Part shown: one piece after another, positions 23,868 through 35,430 of the stretch | Position numbering within the stretch: the stretch's first letter is position 1 | Layout: each line of letters opens with the position of its first letter | Assembly (NCBI RefSeq): GCF_030563405.1 | Contig: NZ_CP130748.1 | Span: 3,162,001 to 3,226,000, forward strand | Origin: Vibrio sp. SNU_ST1 | GTDB taxonomy: Bacteria > Pseudomonadota > Gammaproteobacteria > Enterobacterales > Vibrionaceae | DNA length: 64,000 nt | Direction of reading: 5' to 3' | The notes under the pieces: model-generated | The model's database searches: none | Told to the model about the DNA's origin: nothing | The model's input: only the letters and a program-made list of their open reading frames with translations | Program-made: the position numbers and the translations under genes

Positions 23868-24413
23868 ATGAGTTCAATGCGCAGTTATAAAGGAATATCC
23901 CCTCAGATTGGACAAGGTGTCTATATCGATACAAGTTCGGTACTAGTTGGTGATATCAAAATCGGTGATGACTCTAGCGTGTGGCCTTTGGTTGCAGCTC
24001 GAGGAGATGTGAACCACATTCATATTGGAGATAGAACGAATATCCAAGACGGCAGCATTTTGCACGTCACCCATAAGAATGCTGACAACCCTGAAGGTTA
24101 TCCTCTACTAATAGGTAATGATGTCACTATCGGACATAAAGTAATGCTGCATGGCTGCACCATTGAAGATCGTGTACTTGTTGGTATGGGAGCTATCGTG
24201 CTTGATGGCGTGATTATTAAAGAAGAAGTGATGATTGGTGCTGGTAGCTTAGTGCCGCCTAATAAGGTACTTGAAAGCGGTTATCTCTATGTAGGAAGCC
24301 CAGTAAAACAAGCACGCCCATTAAATGACAAAGAGCGTGCCTTTTTACAGAAGTCAGCTGACAACTATGTTCAGAATAAAAACGACTATTTAGACTCCGT
24401 GCTGCCAATCTAA
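23868..24413 (+). CDS. yrdA: Gamma carbonic anhydrase-like protein YrdA
   Basis: 181-residue left-handed beta-helix protein built from hexapeptide repeats, forming trimers with metal between subunits. The zinc-ligand histidines are in NIQDGSILHVTHK and IGHKVMLHGC. The start is the ATG at 23868 behind AAAGGAGG; an in-frame upstream extension with no family likeness is dropped. Family members have weak or cryptic carbonic anhydrase activity. It converges on yrdB with a 4-base overlap, as part of the conserved yrdA-yrdB-aroE group. Confidence 0.92.
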   Translation: MSSMRSYKGISPQIGQGVYIDTSSVLVGDIKIGDDSSVWPLVAARGDVNHIHIGDRTNIQDGSILHVTHKNADNPEGYPLLIGNDVTIGHKVMLHGCTIEDRVLVGMGAIVLDGVIIKEEVMIGAGSLVPPNKVLESGYLYVGSPVKQARPLNDKERAFLQKSADNYVQNKNDYLDSVLPI

Positions 24414-24679
24414 AGCGCTTTGATCTGAATTCGATTAGAGGAGTCATACTCCTCTTCTTCTATTAGTTCTTCCGCTAGCTCTTCAATATCAAAACGTAAT
24501 TCTGAAAAGATAACTAAAGCTTGCTCGCCCTCTTCTATATCTTTGCCTGCAAATCGAGACAACTCTTCAATAGACATAACACACTCAATCAGTGCGCCCG
24601 ACTGCTGTGCTGGGAAGATGATTGATTCATTTTCTTCATCCCAATCTTGGATATCAGGAAATAGAATTGATTGATTCAT
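24410..24679 (-). CDS. yrdB: DUF1488 family protein YrdB
   Basis: 89-residue acidic protein with the DUF1488 pattern: an N-terminal ILFPDIQDWDEE, IIFPAQQSGALIECV, then FDIEELAEELIEEEEYD. Function unknown. It lies 17 bases downstream of aroE on the same strand, so it is probably cotranscribed, and it converges with yrdA. Confidence 0.88.
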   Translation of the reverse strand: MNQSILFPDIQDWDEENESIIFPAQQSGALIECVMSIEELSRFAGKDIEEGEQALVIFSELRFDIEELAEELIEEEEYDSSNRIQIKAL

Positions 24680-24696
24680 TTTTTATAAATACCTCA

Positions 24697-25527
24697 TTAC
24701 ATCTCTAGGTTTTTACGTAATTCTCTTAAAATCTGTTTTGTTCCCGGACGAAGGCCACGCCAAAGCATAAAGCTCTCTGCTGCCTGCCCCACTAGCATAC
24801 CCAGGCCATCATAAGCAGCATGAACACCATTATCTAATGCCCATTGATTAAATACCGTGGTTCCCGATCCGTAGACCATGTCATAGACGGCACTGTTAGT
24901 ATTGAAGATAACGTCAGACACTTCAGGCAGCTGACCACTTAGACCAGATGAGGTCGAGTTAATAATGACATCAAAGCCTCCATTAACATCACTTAGCCCC
25001 ATACCTTTGATGCTGCCATGCGACGAAAACATCTCAGCCAATAGCTCTGCCTTTGAGCGGGTTCGGTTAGCGACCACCAGCTGTTGTAGCTTTTGGTCGA
25101 GAAGAGGTTGGATCACTCCTCGAGCAGCACCACCAGCGCCAAGCAGAAGAACGCGAGCCCCTTCTAGCATAACTTGATGTTGAAGAAGGTCTTGAACTAA
25201 ACCCTCACCATCGGTGTTATCACCAATGATCTCTCCATCATCGAGTTTCTTAAGTGTGTTTACAGCACCTGCTAGTTCAGCTCTTTCAGTCAGGCGATTA
25301 GCGAACTGATAAGCATCTTCTTTAAATGGCGCTGTGACATTACACCCTCTACCACCTTCATTAAAAAAATCTTGAGCAGCAGTGATGAATTCACCTTGTT
25401 CTGGCTGGAGTGCTGTATAGGTAAGTTGTTGGCTGGTTTGGCGAGCAAATAATGTGTGAATGAATGGCGATTTGCTTTGCCCAATAGGGTTACCGAAAAC
25501 GGCATAACGATCTACTTGCTGTGTCAT
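24697..25527 (-). CDS. aroE: Shikimate dehydrogenase AroE
   Basis: 276-residue NADPH enzyme reducing 3-dehydroshikimate to shikimate in the chorismate pathway. Substrate motif [12 protein letters not shown] at the N-terminus, [12 protein letters not shown] with the catalytic Lys, DNTDGEGL, Rossmann GAGGAARGV and the NRTRSKAE that binds NADP phosphate. The length is normal for the family. The hemF terminator lies just upstream, so it needs read-through or its own promoter. Confidence 0.96.
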   Translation of the reverse strand: MTQQVDRYAVFGNPIGQSKSPFIHTLFARQTSQQLTYTALQPEQGEFITAAQDFFNEGGRGCNVTAPFKEDAYQFANRLTERAELAGAVNTLKKLDDGEIIGDNTDGEGLVQDLLQHQVMLEGARVLLLGAGGAARGVIQPLLDQKLQQLVVANRTRSKAELLAEMFSSHGSIKGMGLSDVNGGFDVIINSTSSGLSGQLPEVSDVIFNTNSAVYDMVYGSGTTVFNQWALDNGVHAAYDGLGMLVGQAAESFMLWRGLRPGTKQILRELRKNLEM

Positions 25528-25550
25528 ATCCTTACCTAACAGAAATAAAA

Positions 25551-25575
25551 AAGGGTCATCTATATAGATGACCCT
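25551..25575 (-). terminator. Terminator between hemF and aroE
   Basis: A 22-base perfect palindrome (arms GGGTCATCTAT / ATAGATGACCC). On the minus strand it is followed by a T-rich run, TTTTTTATTTC. It should end hemF transcripts. Confidence 0.75.
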
Positions 25576-25602
25576 ATCACTATCCCTATAAGGAAGAAAG
25601 AA

Positions 25603-27098
<1,496 letters not shown>

Positions 27099-27205
27099 GG
27101 GTTGCCTCATTAATTCTGTTATCGAATTCGCTAAGTGTACAAATTATCATTCACTGTGACTAAAGCTATTTGTTTATAAAATGTATCAATTAACAACTCA
27201 GACTG

Positions 27206-27221
27206 ACGCAAACGTTTTCCT
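27206..27221. promoter_or_regulatory. PurR operator of purEK
   Basis: ACGCAAACGTTTTCCT fits every fixed position of the pur operator consensus ACGCAAACGTTTNCNT. It overlaps the -35 zone of a promoter whose -10 TATAAT is at 27238-27243, so PurR with hypoxanthine or guanine bound would block RNA polymerase. Confidence 0.85.
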
Positions 27222-27293
27222 TAAGCAATTTTACCCGTATAATGCGCGCAAAATATCTAATCACTAATTAAATCGTACCTGAAGGAGTTTGAG

Positions 27294-27779
27294 ATGACTG
27301 TCGGTATTATCATGGGTTCTAAATCTGATTGGCCAACAATGAAGCTAGCTGCAGAAATGTTGGATCAGTTTGGCGTGGCGTACGAAACAAAAGTGGTTTC
27401 TGCTCACCGTACACCTCAGTTGCTAGCAGACTACGCAACCAGTGCGAAAGAGCGCGGTATTAAAGTGATAATTGCGGGTGCTGGCGGTGCAGCTCACCTT
27501 CCGGGCATGGCGGCTGCTTTCACAAGCGTCCCAGTTCTTGGTGTTCCTGTTCAGTCTAAAGCACTGAAAGGCATGGACTCTCTACTTTCTATCGTACAGA
27601 TGCCAAAAGGTATTGCGGTAGGTACTCTGGCTATCGGTGAAGCAGGTGCTGCTAACGCTGGTATCCTAGCCGCTCAAATCATTGGTACACACAATGAAGA
27701 AGTGATGGCGAGAGTAGAAGCGTTCCGCTCTGAGCAAACAGAAACGGTTCTTGCTAATCCAAACCCTGCTGAGGACTAA
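27294..27779 (+). CDS. purE: N5-carboxyaminoimidazole ribonucleotide mutase PurE
   Basis: 161-residue octameric mutase converting N5-CAIR to CAIR in purine synthesis. N-terminal [13 protein letters not shown], then [13 protein letters not shown] with the active-site His, [12 protein letters not shown] and [33 protein letters not shown] lies 8 bases from the ATG. purK follows after 5 bases. Confidence 0.97.
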   Translation: MTVGIIMGSKSDWPTMKLAAEMLDQFGVAYETKVVSAHRTPQLLADYATSAKERGIKVIIAGAGGAAHLPGMAAAFTSVPVLGVPVQSKALKGMDSLLSIVQMPKGIAVGTLAIGEAGAANAGILAAQIIGTHNEEVMARVEAFRSEQTETVLANPNPAED

Positions 27780-27784
27780 TTCCC

Positions 27785-28915
27785 ATGCATGTTCTTGTGT
27801 TAGGCGCGGGCCAACTTGCTCGCATGATGTCCCTAGCTGGGGCACCGCTGAATATTGAAATTTCTGCTTTTGATGTTGGCAGCAAAAATATTGTTCACCC
27901 ATTAACGCAAGCGATTCTAGGCAACGGCTTAGAAAATGCGATTGAGCGTGCGGACGTCATTACTGCAGAGTTCGAACATATCCCTCACGATGTACTTGAG
28001 GTATGTGAGCGCAGCAGTAAGTTCTTACCGACTACTGAAGCAATCAAAGCTGGCGGTGACCGTCGTCTTGAAAAAGCGCTGTTAGACGAAGCGAACGTGA
28101 AAAACGCTAAGTACTATGTGATTAACTCTCGCGAAGACTTTGACGCTGCGATCGCTCACGTTGGCCTACCAATGGTACTGAAGAGCACACTTGGCGGCTA
28201 CGACGGCAAGGGCCAGTGGCGTTTAAAGACATTAGATAACGTTGAAGCAACTTGGGCAGAAATGGCCGAGTGCATCGCTGCGACAGACAATCAAGCCATT
28301 GTAGCTGAAGAGTTTGTTCCGTTTGACCGAGAAGTATCACTGATTGGTGCTCGCGGTACCAATGGCGAGATTCAAGTATACCCACTGGCTGAGAATGTTC
28401 ACACCGACGGCGTGTTGAGCTTATCGACAGCGATTGATGACATTGAACTGCAAGAGCAAGCGAAAACCATGTTCACTGCCATTGCTGATCGCTTAGATTA
28501 CGTTGGTGTGCTAGCACTTGAGTTCTTTGATGTTCAAGGTTCACTACTGGTTAATGAGATTGCACCACGTGTTCATAACTCAGGCCACTGGACGCAACAA
28601 GGCGCTGAGACTTGTCAGTTTGAGAATCATCTACGTGCCGTATGTGGCATGCCACTAGGCAGCACTAAACTGATTCGTCCAACCGCAATGATCAACATCC
28701 TTGGGGAAGATACCCTACCTGAAGCAATTCTTGCTCAAGGTGGCTGTCATGTTCATTGGTATGGCAAAGAGAAGCGTGCGGGTCGTAAGATGGGTCACAT
28801 TAACGTGAGTGCTGACTACAACGCAGAACTGCAAAGAACGTTATGCTCATTGGCAGAAATTCTCGACAAACAAGCCTACCCTGCTGTGCATGAGTTTGCT
28901 GAGCAGATGAAGTAA
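27785..28915 (+). CDS. purK: N5-carboxyaminoimidazole ribonucleotide synthase PurK
   Basis: 376-residue ATP-grasp enzyme that carboxylates AIR with bicarbonate and ATP to give N5-CAIR for PurE. N-terminal [14 protein letters not shown]-binding [43 protein letters not shown] and the C-terminal [13 protein letters not shown]. Second gene of the PurR-controlled purEK operon, closed by a strong terminator. Confidence 0.97.
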   Translation: MHVLVLGAGQLARMMSLAGAPLNIEISAFDVGSKNIVHPLTQAILGNGLENAIERADVITAEFEHIPHDVLEVCERSSKFLPTTEAIKAGGDRRLEKALLDEANVKNAKYYVINSREDFDAAIAHVGLPMVLKSTLGGYDGKGQWRLKTLDNVEATWAEMAECIAATDNQAIVAEEFVPFDREVSLIGARGTNGEIQVYPLAENVHTDGVLSLSTAIDDIELQEQAKTMFTAIADRLDYVGVLALEFFDVQGSLLVNEIAPRVHNSGHWTQQGAETCQFENHLRAVCGMPLGSTKLIRPTAMINILGEDTLPEAILAQGGCHVHWYGKEKRAGRKMGHINVSADYNAELQRTLCSLAEILDKQAYPAVHEFAEQMK

Positions 28916-28958
28916 GTCTATATTGCTTGATGAATATAGAACGTTTATTGGATATAGA

Positions 28959-28986
28959 AACGGCGCTCAATGAGCGCCGTTTTTTA
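28959..28986 (+). terminator. Terminator after purEK
   Basis: Stem ACGGCGCTCA / TGAGCGCCGT with a minimal loop, followed by TTTTTTATTT. With A residues to the left, it may also serve the convergent yrdD operon. Confidence 0.85.
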
Positions 28987-29001
28987 TTTCTGATCATTCA
29001 C

Positions 29002-29571
29002 TTACTGTGATTGAATATGATGACACTTGCGATCAGCACATTGCTTCTTGGTGCCACTGGCAGTTTTCTTCTCAAGTAACAACGGGAACTGGCACTCTTC
29101 ACAACGACCTATAACAGGTGGCTGGTTAACGGCGAACTTACACTTAGGGTAGTTATCACAAGCATAGAAGGTTTTGCCATAGCGAGATTTACGCTCAACC
29201 AAATGGCCTCTGCCACACTCAGGGCACGCAACAAGTGGCTGCTCTTCAGGTTGTTCTTTCGGTTGATCCAAAGATTCGATGTGATTACACGTAGGGTAAC
29301 TACTGCAACCAATAAACATCCCAAACCGGCCCTGCCTTAATACCAACTCGTTTTGGCATTTAGGACACGGCACACCCAGCTCTTTCACCACGTGTCCATC
29401 GTTTTGATGCAACGGCTTGATGTAATCACAGCTCGGGTACTGCTTACAGCCTAAAAATGGACCGTGCTTACCATGGCGAAGCTGAAGCTCTCCACCACAC
29501 TGTGGACATGGTTCATGCTCTAATGCATGTTCATGTGCTGAAAAAAGCTGATTATCAATCTTACTACTCAT
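29002..29571 (-). CDS. yrdD: Topoisomerase I-type zinc-ribbon protein YrdD
   Basis: 189 residues made of four C4 zinc ribbons, like the C-terminal tail of TopA but free-standing: CPQC...CKQYPSC, CPKC...CSSYPTC, CPEC...CDNYPKC and a divergent last unit CEEC...CADRKC. No catalytic toposiomerase part is present. Nucleic-acid binding is likely; the actual role is unknown. Last gene of the LysM-dprA-smg-yrdD run, 12 bases after smg. Confidence 0.9.
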   Translation of the reverse strand: MSSKIDNQLFSAHEHALEHEPCPQCGGELQLRHGKHGPFLGCKQYPSCDYIKPLHQNDGHVVKELGVPCPKCQNELVLRQGRFGMFIGCSSYPTCNHIESLDQPKEQPEEQPLVACPECGRGHLVERKSRYGKTFYACDNYPKCKFAVNQPPVIGRCEECQFPLLLEKKTASGTKKQCADRKCHHIQSQ

Positions 29572-29583
29572 GACAAGCCTGTG

Positions 29584-30060
29584 TTAATGCAAGATACCTT
29601 GCTCTTTGGTGTACAACAGCTCTTCCATTTGCGTGTAAGCACTTTCATTACCCGGCACATTAAATAGCACCATTAAGATAATCCATTTCAGATCATCTAA
29701 TTCAAATTCGTTGGTCTCAAGCCCCATCACACGATCAATCACCATTTCACGAATCTCTGTCGTGAGTACGTTGATCTGCTCTAGGAACAGTAAGAAACCT
29801 CGACACTCCATATTAATACGTGAAATCTCTCGACTGGTATAAATACGCATTGAGGTATTGGAACACACACTAATCGCCGCTTGGTTGTCGGTATCTTGCA
29901 ATGCCGCAAGATCTTCTAACCAATGGAGGGCCTTATAAATATCATCTTGGTGAAACCCTGCTCGAAGAAGCTCATCTTCCAGCTCATCTTGATCCACCTG
30001 CAATTCAGAATCGCTATGGATGTAGGTTTCAAACAAGTACATCAGTATGTCCATCATCAT
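29584..30060 (-). CDS. smg: Smg family protein (DUF494)
   Basis: 158-residue acidic, helical protein of the Smg/DUF494 family: [28 protein letters not shown], then [10 protein letters not shown] and [36 protein letters not shown]. It is found beside dprA across gammaproteobacteria; its role is unproven. The start, 3 bases after the dprA stop, uses an SD (GAGAGG) inside the dprA end. Two further ATGs follow the first and cannot be excluded. Confidence 0.92.
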   Translation of the reverse strand: MMMDILMYLFETYIHSDSELQVDQDELEDELLRAGFHQDDIYKALHWLEDLAALQDTDNQAAISVCSNTSMRIYTSREISRINMECRGFLLFLEQINVLTTEIREMVIDRVMGLETNEFELDDLKWIILMVLFNVPGNESAYTQMEELLYTKEQGILH

Positions 30061-30063
30061 AGC

Positions 30064-31176
30064 TTAGCCTCTCCCCTTTCGAATATAGCCACCGGAAACT
30101 GCAACAACATGCCCTGAGAGCTCAAGCTCTAAAAGCTGCATCATGACCTCATGCACAGGTATATGGGTTCTCTGTGCCAAAATATCAACGGGTGTCGCCT
30201 CTAATCCTACGTTAGCTAACAGCTGTGGAAATGGCAATTGCTCATTTTCACCCTCATTCGGCGTAGGCTCGAACAAACTGGGCTGCTGATCTATAGACCA
30301 GTCTAACAGACTCTTTATTTCAATCAGAACATCTTGAGCATTTTGTACTAAACATGCTCCAGCTTTAATTAAGCTGTTACCTCCGCGGCTGGTTGGACTA
30401 TGAATTGAGCCTGGAAGCGCAAACACCTCTCGGCCTTGCTCCATGGCATAGCGAGCCGTAATCAAAGAGCCACTCTTCTCAGCCGCTTCAACCACTAAGG
30501 TTCCTAGCGACAAGCCACTAATAATACGATTACGTCGGGGGAAATGTTCAGGTCGTGGTTTAGCACTTGGCCGAAACTCTGAAATCAGCGCACCATTATC
30601 ACAAATTCTATCCGCTAGATTTCTGTGCCGCGCAGGGTAAATGGAATCTAAGCCAGAGCCCAACACTGCGAAGGTCTCCCCTCCTTTATCCAAAGCACCA
30701 TCATGAGCATAGCCATCAATGCCTAAGGCTAAACCACTGGTGACGATCAAGCCGTTTTGGACAAACTCTTTGGCGAAGGCCTTCGCGGTTTGTAGTCCTT
30801 CGATACTGGCATTACGACTACCAACCATAGCGATTTGAGGCTCAATCAGTTTTCCAACATGACCCTTAACGAAAAGAACACTGGGCGCAGAGGCTGTCTC
30901 GTTCAGCAGTTTGGGGTAGTGTGGGCAGTTAGGGGTAATGATGTGATGGTTGGGCTGCCTTGCTTGCCACGCTAAGCAAGCCTCCACTTCTCTTGGGGCT
31001 TGCTCTCTTAGATAAGAAATTTGCTTGGCTGACAAACCCATCGCTTGTAGCTGCTGACTTGAGTTGCCAACAATGTTCGAAGGGGAATCGATACTCAGCA
31101 GGCGAGAAAGGCGTTTGCCACCCAATTGCGGAACAAAACTTAGAGTTAGCCAAGCACTCAGTTGTTGCTCATTCAC
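30064..31176 (-). CDS. dprA: DNA-processing protein DprA
   Basis: 370 residues. It binds incoming single-stranded DNA and loads RecA in natural transformation. An N-terminal helical domain is followed by the Rossmann-like core (MVGSRNASIEG, TSGLALGIDGYAHDGAL, VLGSGLDSIYPARHR, LISEFRPSAKPRPEHFPRRNRIISGLS, EVFALPGSIHSPTSRGGNSLIKAGA) and a C-terminal winged-helix DML1-like domain (HEVMMQLLELELSGHVVAVSGGYIRK). Full-length and intact, in keeping with competence in Vibrio. It overlaps the LysM gene by 4 bases. Confidence 0.96.
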   Translation of the reverse strand: MNEQQLSAWLTLSFVPQLGGKRLSRLLSIDSPSNIVGNSSQQLQAMGLSAKQISYLREQAPREVEACLAWQARQPNHHIITPNCPHYPKLLNETASAPSVLFVKGHVGKLIEPQIAMVGSRNASIEGLQTAKAFAKEFVQNGLIVTSGLALGIDGYAHDGALDKGGETFAVLGSGLDSIYPARHRNLADRICDNGALISEFRPSAKPRPEHFPRRNRIISGLSLGTLVVEAAEKSGSLITARYAMEQGREVFALPGSIHSPTSRGGNSLIKAGACLVQNAQDVLIEIKSLLDWSIDQQPSLFEPTPNEGENEQLPFPQLLANVGLEATPVDILAQRTHIPVHEVMMQLLELELSGHVVAVSGGYIRKGRG

Positions 31177-32264
31177 TCGGTGCCCTTAATCTCTTCCGTC
31201 AAAGCAAGATCCAAAGGCGATACTGCCAGAATGTCATTGCTAACAGGCTTAGAGCTCTGAGTGATCAATGCGAGGCTAAAATACTCATAAGGGCGAATAA
31301 CCATCAAGCTACCCAGAGAGGTGCTTGGCAATTGCACCTTATCGCTCGCCGCAGACTCTTTATAACTGTATTCACCTTGCTTACCAAACACCACCGCGCC
31401 GCTTTCGCTGAGGGTAAACATGGAGCCTTGGCGGAGGTTATCCTGTGAACCTTTATTGATCACTACTACCTGATTCTTCGCGCTGTACTGGCTGCCATCT
31501 AATGAGCCCAAGATATTAGCAAACTGACCCGCCACACTAGGTGCAGGATAAAACGTGGTAGAGAGCTTCACCTGATCAACACCAAGTTCCGGTAACACAA
31601 GGTCGTTGAGTAGTACTTCTTGCAGTTGAGTCTCTATCTGCAAGCTACTGAACTCAGCATCCACCTCTTTTAAGCGCGCAGTGGCGACCAAACGCAACGA
31701 GGTCATACTCGCGTGAGGTTGCTGTCGTTGGTAGGTTTCAACGGCACGGTAGATACCCCATTTTTGATGTTGCTGGTTACCTGATATAAATAACCGGTCT
31801 ACACCCGATAAGAAGCGTTTACCATCACTGGTCCCTAATACTCGTTGCGCCGATTCGATATCTTGCAGCTCTACCAAGCGATCAGACTGTAAATATGGCA
31901 AAACCAACCCCTCATTGACGGTAGGTACTGCTTTTTTCTCAGAGACACGAATCTTAGGGCTAAGCTTGATAACAGGCTTGAGGCTCAATACAGGCTCACC
32001 ATTAATCCAAACCAAAGACAGTTTATCTCCGGGATAAATAAGATGAGGGTTTTCTATCTCTGGATTCACCTGCCATAACCTTGGCCACAACCATGGACTA
32101 TCGAGATACATCGCAGAGATATCCCACAAAGTATCGCCCTTAACCACCACATACGCCTCGGGTGCGCCCTGTTTAATGGTTAAAGGTTGTTCACTATTTT
32201 CCGCCGTAGCGGCGAACGAAATCGAGGCACAAACAAGAGATAAAGCAGGGAATAAATGACGCAT
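31173..32264 (-). CDS. Exported LysM-domain protein, TsaP-like
   Basis: 363 residues: signal peptide (RHLFPALSLVCASISFAATA), then one LysM domain at about residues 36-85 (YVVVKGDTLWDISAMYLDSPWLWPRLWQ, NPHLIYPGDKLSL). A long C-terminal region ends in a FlgT-C-like part (VVVINKGSQDNLRQG, GSLMVIRPYEYFSLALI). LysM binds peptidoglycan, so it acts in the periplasm. The position between dprA and divergent def is that of Pseudomonas PA0020 (TsaP), which associates with the type IV pilus secretin. Orthology is inferred from order and architecture. Confidence 0.82.
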   Translation of the reverse strand: MRHLFPALSLVCASISFAATAENSEQPLTIKQGAPEAYVVVKGDTLWDISAMYLDSPWLWPRLWQVNPEIENPHLIYPGDKLSLVWINGEPVLSLKPVIKLSPKIRVSEKKAVPTVNEGLVLPYLQSDRLVELQDIESAQRVLGTSDGKRFLSGVDRLFISGNQQHQKWGIYRAVETYQRQQPHASMTSLRLVATARLKEVDAEFSSLQIETQLQEVLLNDLVLPELGVDQVKLSTTFYPAPSVAGQFANILGSLDGSQYSAKNQVVVINKGSQDNLRQGSMFTLSESGAVVFGKQGEYSYKESAASDKVQLPSTSLGSLMVIRPYEYFSLALITQSSKPVSNDILAVSPLDLALTEEIKGTE

Positions 32265-32404
32265 GACCTAGGTTCCTTGGTCTGAATATATGACATCTGA
32301 TTGGAGAATTACCTTCAGGATGCTGTCATTTGGCCTCTAAAATGTCTAGAATTGAGCCAACAAGGTTTAAGCTGTTTCGGCACAGTTCAATATTTCGAGT
32401 GTAT

Positions 32405-32917
32405 ATGTCTGTATTACAAGTATTAACATTACCAGATGATCGTCTACGTACCGTGGCGAAACCGGTAAAAGAAGTTACCCCAGAGATTCAAAAGTTCGTT
32501 GATGACATGATTGAAACCATGTACGACGAAGAAGGTATCGGCCTTGCGGCAACGCAAGTAGATTTCCACCAGCGCATCGTTGTTATCGATATTTCAGAGA
32601 CGCGTGATGAACCTATGGTTCTGATCAACCCTGAAATTACCGACAAACGTGGCGAAGATGGTATCGAAGAAGGCTGTCTATCTGTACCAGGCGCTCGAGC
32701 TCTAGTACCTCGCGCTGCAGAAGTAACGGTTAAAGCATTAGATCGTGAAGGCAACGAATTCACATTCGACGCTGACGACCTTCTGGCTATCTGTGTTCAG
32801 CACGAACTTGACCACCTAGAAGGCAAGTTGTTTGTTGATTACCTATCGCCACTAAAGCGCAAACGTATTCAAGATAAGCTAGCGAAGATTAAACGTTTCA
32901 ACGAGAAACAAGGTTAA
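32405..32917 (+). CDS. def: Peptide deformylase Def
   Basis: 170-residue metalloenzyme removing the formyl group from nascent N-termini. All three family motifs are present: [18 protein letters not shown] and [17 protein letters not shown] (HEXDH). I start at the ATG at 32405, since [15 protein letters not shown] matches the family N-terminus; the open frame upstream is not conserved in type. fmt follows after 38 bases. Divergent from the LysM gene. Confidence 0.96.
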   Translation: MSVLQVLTLPDDRLRTVAKPVKEVTPEIQKFVDDMIETMYDEEGIGLAATQVDFHQRIVVIDISETRDEPMVLINPEITDKRGEDGIEEGCLSVPGARALVPRAAEVTVKALDREGNEFTFDADDLLAICVQHELDHLEGKLFVDYLSPLKRKRIQDKLAKIKRFNEKQG

Positions 32918-32955
32918 TAACCGCTGCTATTACTAAATTAAGAAGGAAGTCTACC

Positions 32956-33921
32956 TTGGGTCAATCTTTAAGAATTGTCTTCGCAGGTACTCCGGATTTC
33001 GCCGCCCGTCACTTGGCGGCGTTGTTGTCTTCGGAGCATGAAGTTATTGCAGTTTACACCAACCCAGATCGCCCAGCAGGTCGAGGGAAAAAACTGTCTG
33101 CGCCACCAGTAAAGCAACTTGCATTAGAGCACGGCATTCCAGTTTACCAGCCAGAAAATTTCAAGTCAGATGAAGCTAAACAAGAGCTAACAGATTTGAA
33201 TGCTGACATCATGGTTGTTGTCGCTTACGGTATGCTGTTACCACAAGCTGTATTAGATACACCTCGCTTAGGTTGTATCAATGTGCATGGCTCTATCCTG
33301 CCGCGCTGGCGTGGTGCTGCTCCGATTCAACGCTCTATCTGGGCGGGCGATAAAGAGACTGGCGTGACGATCATGCAGATGGATATCGGCCTAGATACTG
33401 GTGACATGCTCAGCATCGCGACGCTACCAATCGAAGCAACAGATACTAGCGCGTCAATGTACGAGAAGTTGGCTGGCCTTGGTCCTGATGCTCTTGTTGA
33501 GTGTTTAGCAGACATCGCTTCTGGTAAGGCTGTCGCTGAGAAACAAGACGACGAACTTGCTAACTACGCGAAGAAGCTGAGCAAAGAAGAAGCAAAAATT
33601 GATTGGAATGACAGTGCAGAACACATCGAACGTTGTGTGCGCGCTTTCAACCCGTGGCCAATGAGTCACTTTGCGATTGTTGATAGCAGCTCTAATGATG
33701 AAAAAAGCATTAAGGTTTGGCAGACACGTGTTGATGAAGAATCGACATCTGCGCCAGCTGGCTCAATCATCAAAGCAGATAAGACTGGTATTTATGTTGC
33801 GACTGGCAACAAAGTACTAGTCTTGGAGCAGCTACAAGTTCCAGGTAAAAAAGCTATGTCAGTTCAGGACATCTTGAACTCACGTGCAAGCTGGTTTGAA
33901 GTTGGTACTCAACTTTCTTAA
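32956..33921 (+). CDS. fmt: Methionyl-tRNA formyltransferase Fmt
   Basis: 321-residue enzyme that formylates initiator Met-tRNA using 10-formyl-THF. N-terminal [24 protein letters not shown], the catalytic [19 protein letters not shown] with conserved Asn/His, and the [20 protein letters not shown] loop. The start codon is TTG at 32956, supported by AAGGAAG 7-8 bases upstream. Operon def-fmt, with rsmB following. Confidence 0.96.
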   Translation: MGQSLRIVFAGTPDFAARHLAALLSSEHEVIAVYTNPDRPAGRGKKLSAPPVKQLALEHGIPVYQPENFKSDEAKQELTDLNADIMVVVAYGMLLPQAVLDTPRLGCINVHGSILPRWRGAAPIQRSIWAGDKETGVTIMQMDIGLDTGDMLSIATLPIEATDTSASMYEKLAGLGPDALVECLADIASGKAVAEKQDDELANYAKKLSKEEAKIDWNDSAEHIERCVRAFNPWPMSHFAIVDSSSNDEKSIKVWQTRVDEESTSAPAGSIIKADKTGIYVATGNKVLVLEQLQVPGKKAMSVQDILNSRASWFEVGTQLS

Positions 33922-34040
33922 CCGCTTTAAAGCTACTCAATATGTACTTAAAAACGTGTAGCTTGTAAAAACACTATTTAGAAAACCTTTACGAGGGCAG
34001 AGATGCCCTCATGTATTCAAATAAATATTCGGTACCCCTC

Positions 34041-35321
34041 ATGAATGTTCGCGCTGCTGCTGCAAATGTCCTATTCCAAGTTGTCGATAAAGGCCACTCT
34101 CTTTCACACGCTCTCCCTGCGGCTCAAAAAACGATCCGTCCGCGAGACCATGCTCTACTGCAAGAGATTTGCTACGGCGCACTTCGTTACCTGCCTCGCT
34201 TAGAGTCAATCGCTAACGAACTGATGGAAAACTCGCTTAAAGGTAAAAAGCGCGTATTCCACCACCTGATCTTAGTAGGCATTTACCAGTTGAGCTTTAT
34301 GCGCATTCCTTCGCATGCTGCCGTTGCTGAAACCGTTGAAGCAACCAAAACCCTGCGCGGCCCAAGTCTCAGTGGTTTGATCAATGCAGTGCTTCGCAGC
34401 TATCTGCGCGATCAAGAAGAGCTAGATGAGAAAGCCGTTAGCCACAATGCTGGCAAATACAGCCATCCAAGCTGGATTCTGAAAATGCTTCAAGAAAGCT
34501 ACCCAGATCAGTGGGAGCAATTGGTTGAAGCAAACAACAGCAAAGCACCAATGTGGCTACGCGTAAACCGCCAACACCACACTCGTGACGAGTATGTTGA
34601 ACTGCTTAAAAACGAAAACATTGAATACACACTGCACCCAGAAGCGGCTGATGCCATAAAATTAGCATCACCTTGTGATGTTACCTTGCTTCCTGGTTTT
34701 GACCGAGGCTGGGTATCAGTACAAGACGCTGCAGCTCAACTTTCGGTTGATTACCTAACACCAAAAGATGGTGAGCTAATCCTTGATTGCTGTGCTGCTC
34801 CTGGCGGTAAAACTGCGCACATTCTTGAACATACTCAAGACACTGAAGTGGTTGCGATTGACAGTGATATTAAACGCCTAGACCGCGTTTACGATAACCT
34901 TGAACGCCTACAACTACGTGCCGACGTAATCTGTGGTGATGCTCGCTACCCTGAAGAGTGGTGGACTGGCAGTCAGTTCGACCGCATCCTACTTGATGCT
35001 CCATGTTCAGCGACGGGTGTAATTCGCCGTCACCCTGACATTAAGTGGCTACGCCGTGCCTCTGATATCGATGCACTAGCAGAACTACAAAGCGAAATCT
35101 TGGATGCAATGTGGCGCCAGCTAAAAGAAGGCGGCACCATGGTTTATGCGACATGTTCTATCACGCCGCAAGAAAACGTGCTGCAAGTGAAAGCATTCTT
35201 AGAGCGTACCGAGAACGCAACGCTGGTTGGGTCTGATGTCGAAAAACCGGGTCGTCAAATACTGCCTGGTGAAGAAGATATGGATGGCTTCTACTACGCA
35301 GTTCTAGTAAAACAGGCATAA
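34041..35321 (+). CDS. rsmB: 16S rRNA m5C967 methyltransferase RsmB (Sun)
   Basis: About 426 residues: an N-terminal NusB-like RNA-binding domain ([32 protein letters not shown]), then a SAM-dependent methyltransferase ([45 protein letters not shown], the last with the catalytic Cys). The frame is open from 34011, which sits right after a GAGGGC/GCCCTC hairpin. I prefer the ATG at 34041, because [14 protein letters not shown] matches the family start; neither has a good SD. The stop is certain. Confidence 0.93.
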   Translation: MNVRAAAANVLFQVVDKGHSLSHALPAAQKTIRPRDHALLQEICYGALRYLPRLESIANELMENSLKGKKRVFHHLILVGIYQLSFMRIPSHAAVAETVEATKTLRGPSLSGLINAVLRSYLRDQEELDEKAVSHNAGKYSHPSWILKMLQESYPDQWEQLVEANNSKAPMWLRVNRQHHTRDEYVELLKNENIEYTLHPEAADAIKLASPCDVTLLPGFDRGWVSVQDAAAQLSVDYLTPKDGELILDCCAAPGGKTAHILEHTQDTEVVAIDSDIKRLDRVYDNLERLQLRADVICGDARYPEEWWTGSQFDRILLDAPCSATGVIRRHPDIKWLRRASDIDALAELQSEILDAMWRQLKEGGTMVYATCSITPQENVLQVKAFLERTENATLVGSDVEKPGRQILPGEEDMDGFYYAVLVKQA

Positions 35322-35325
35322 CACT

Positions 35326-35366
35326 AACAGCGGCTAAGAATTTATTTCTTAGCCGCTGTTTCTTTC
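35326..35366 (+). terminator. Intrinsic terminator after rsmB
   Basis: 15-base perfect stem AACAGCGGCTAAGAA / TTCTTAGCCGCTGTT with a 5-base loop, followed by a T-rich TCTTTCT. It separates def-fmt-rsmB from trkA. Confidence 0.8.
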
Positions 35367-35430
35367 TAGTGCATTATCAAAGCGAAATGAGTTCACTAGA
35401 ATTACAACGGCAAAAAATAAGAGAAAGGCT

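Noticed and set aside
33993..34010. GAGGGC/GCCCTC hairpin after fmt as a terminator
   Set aside because: No T-run follows and rsmB starts right after it, so at most a weak structural element.
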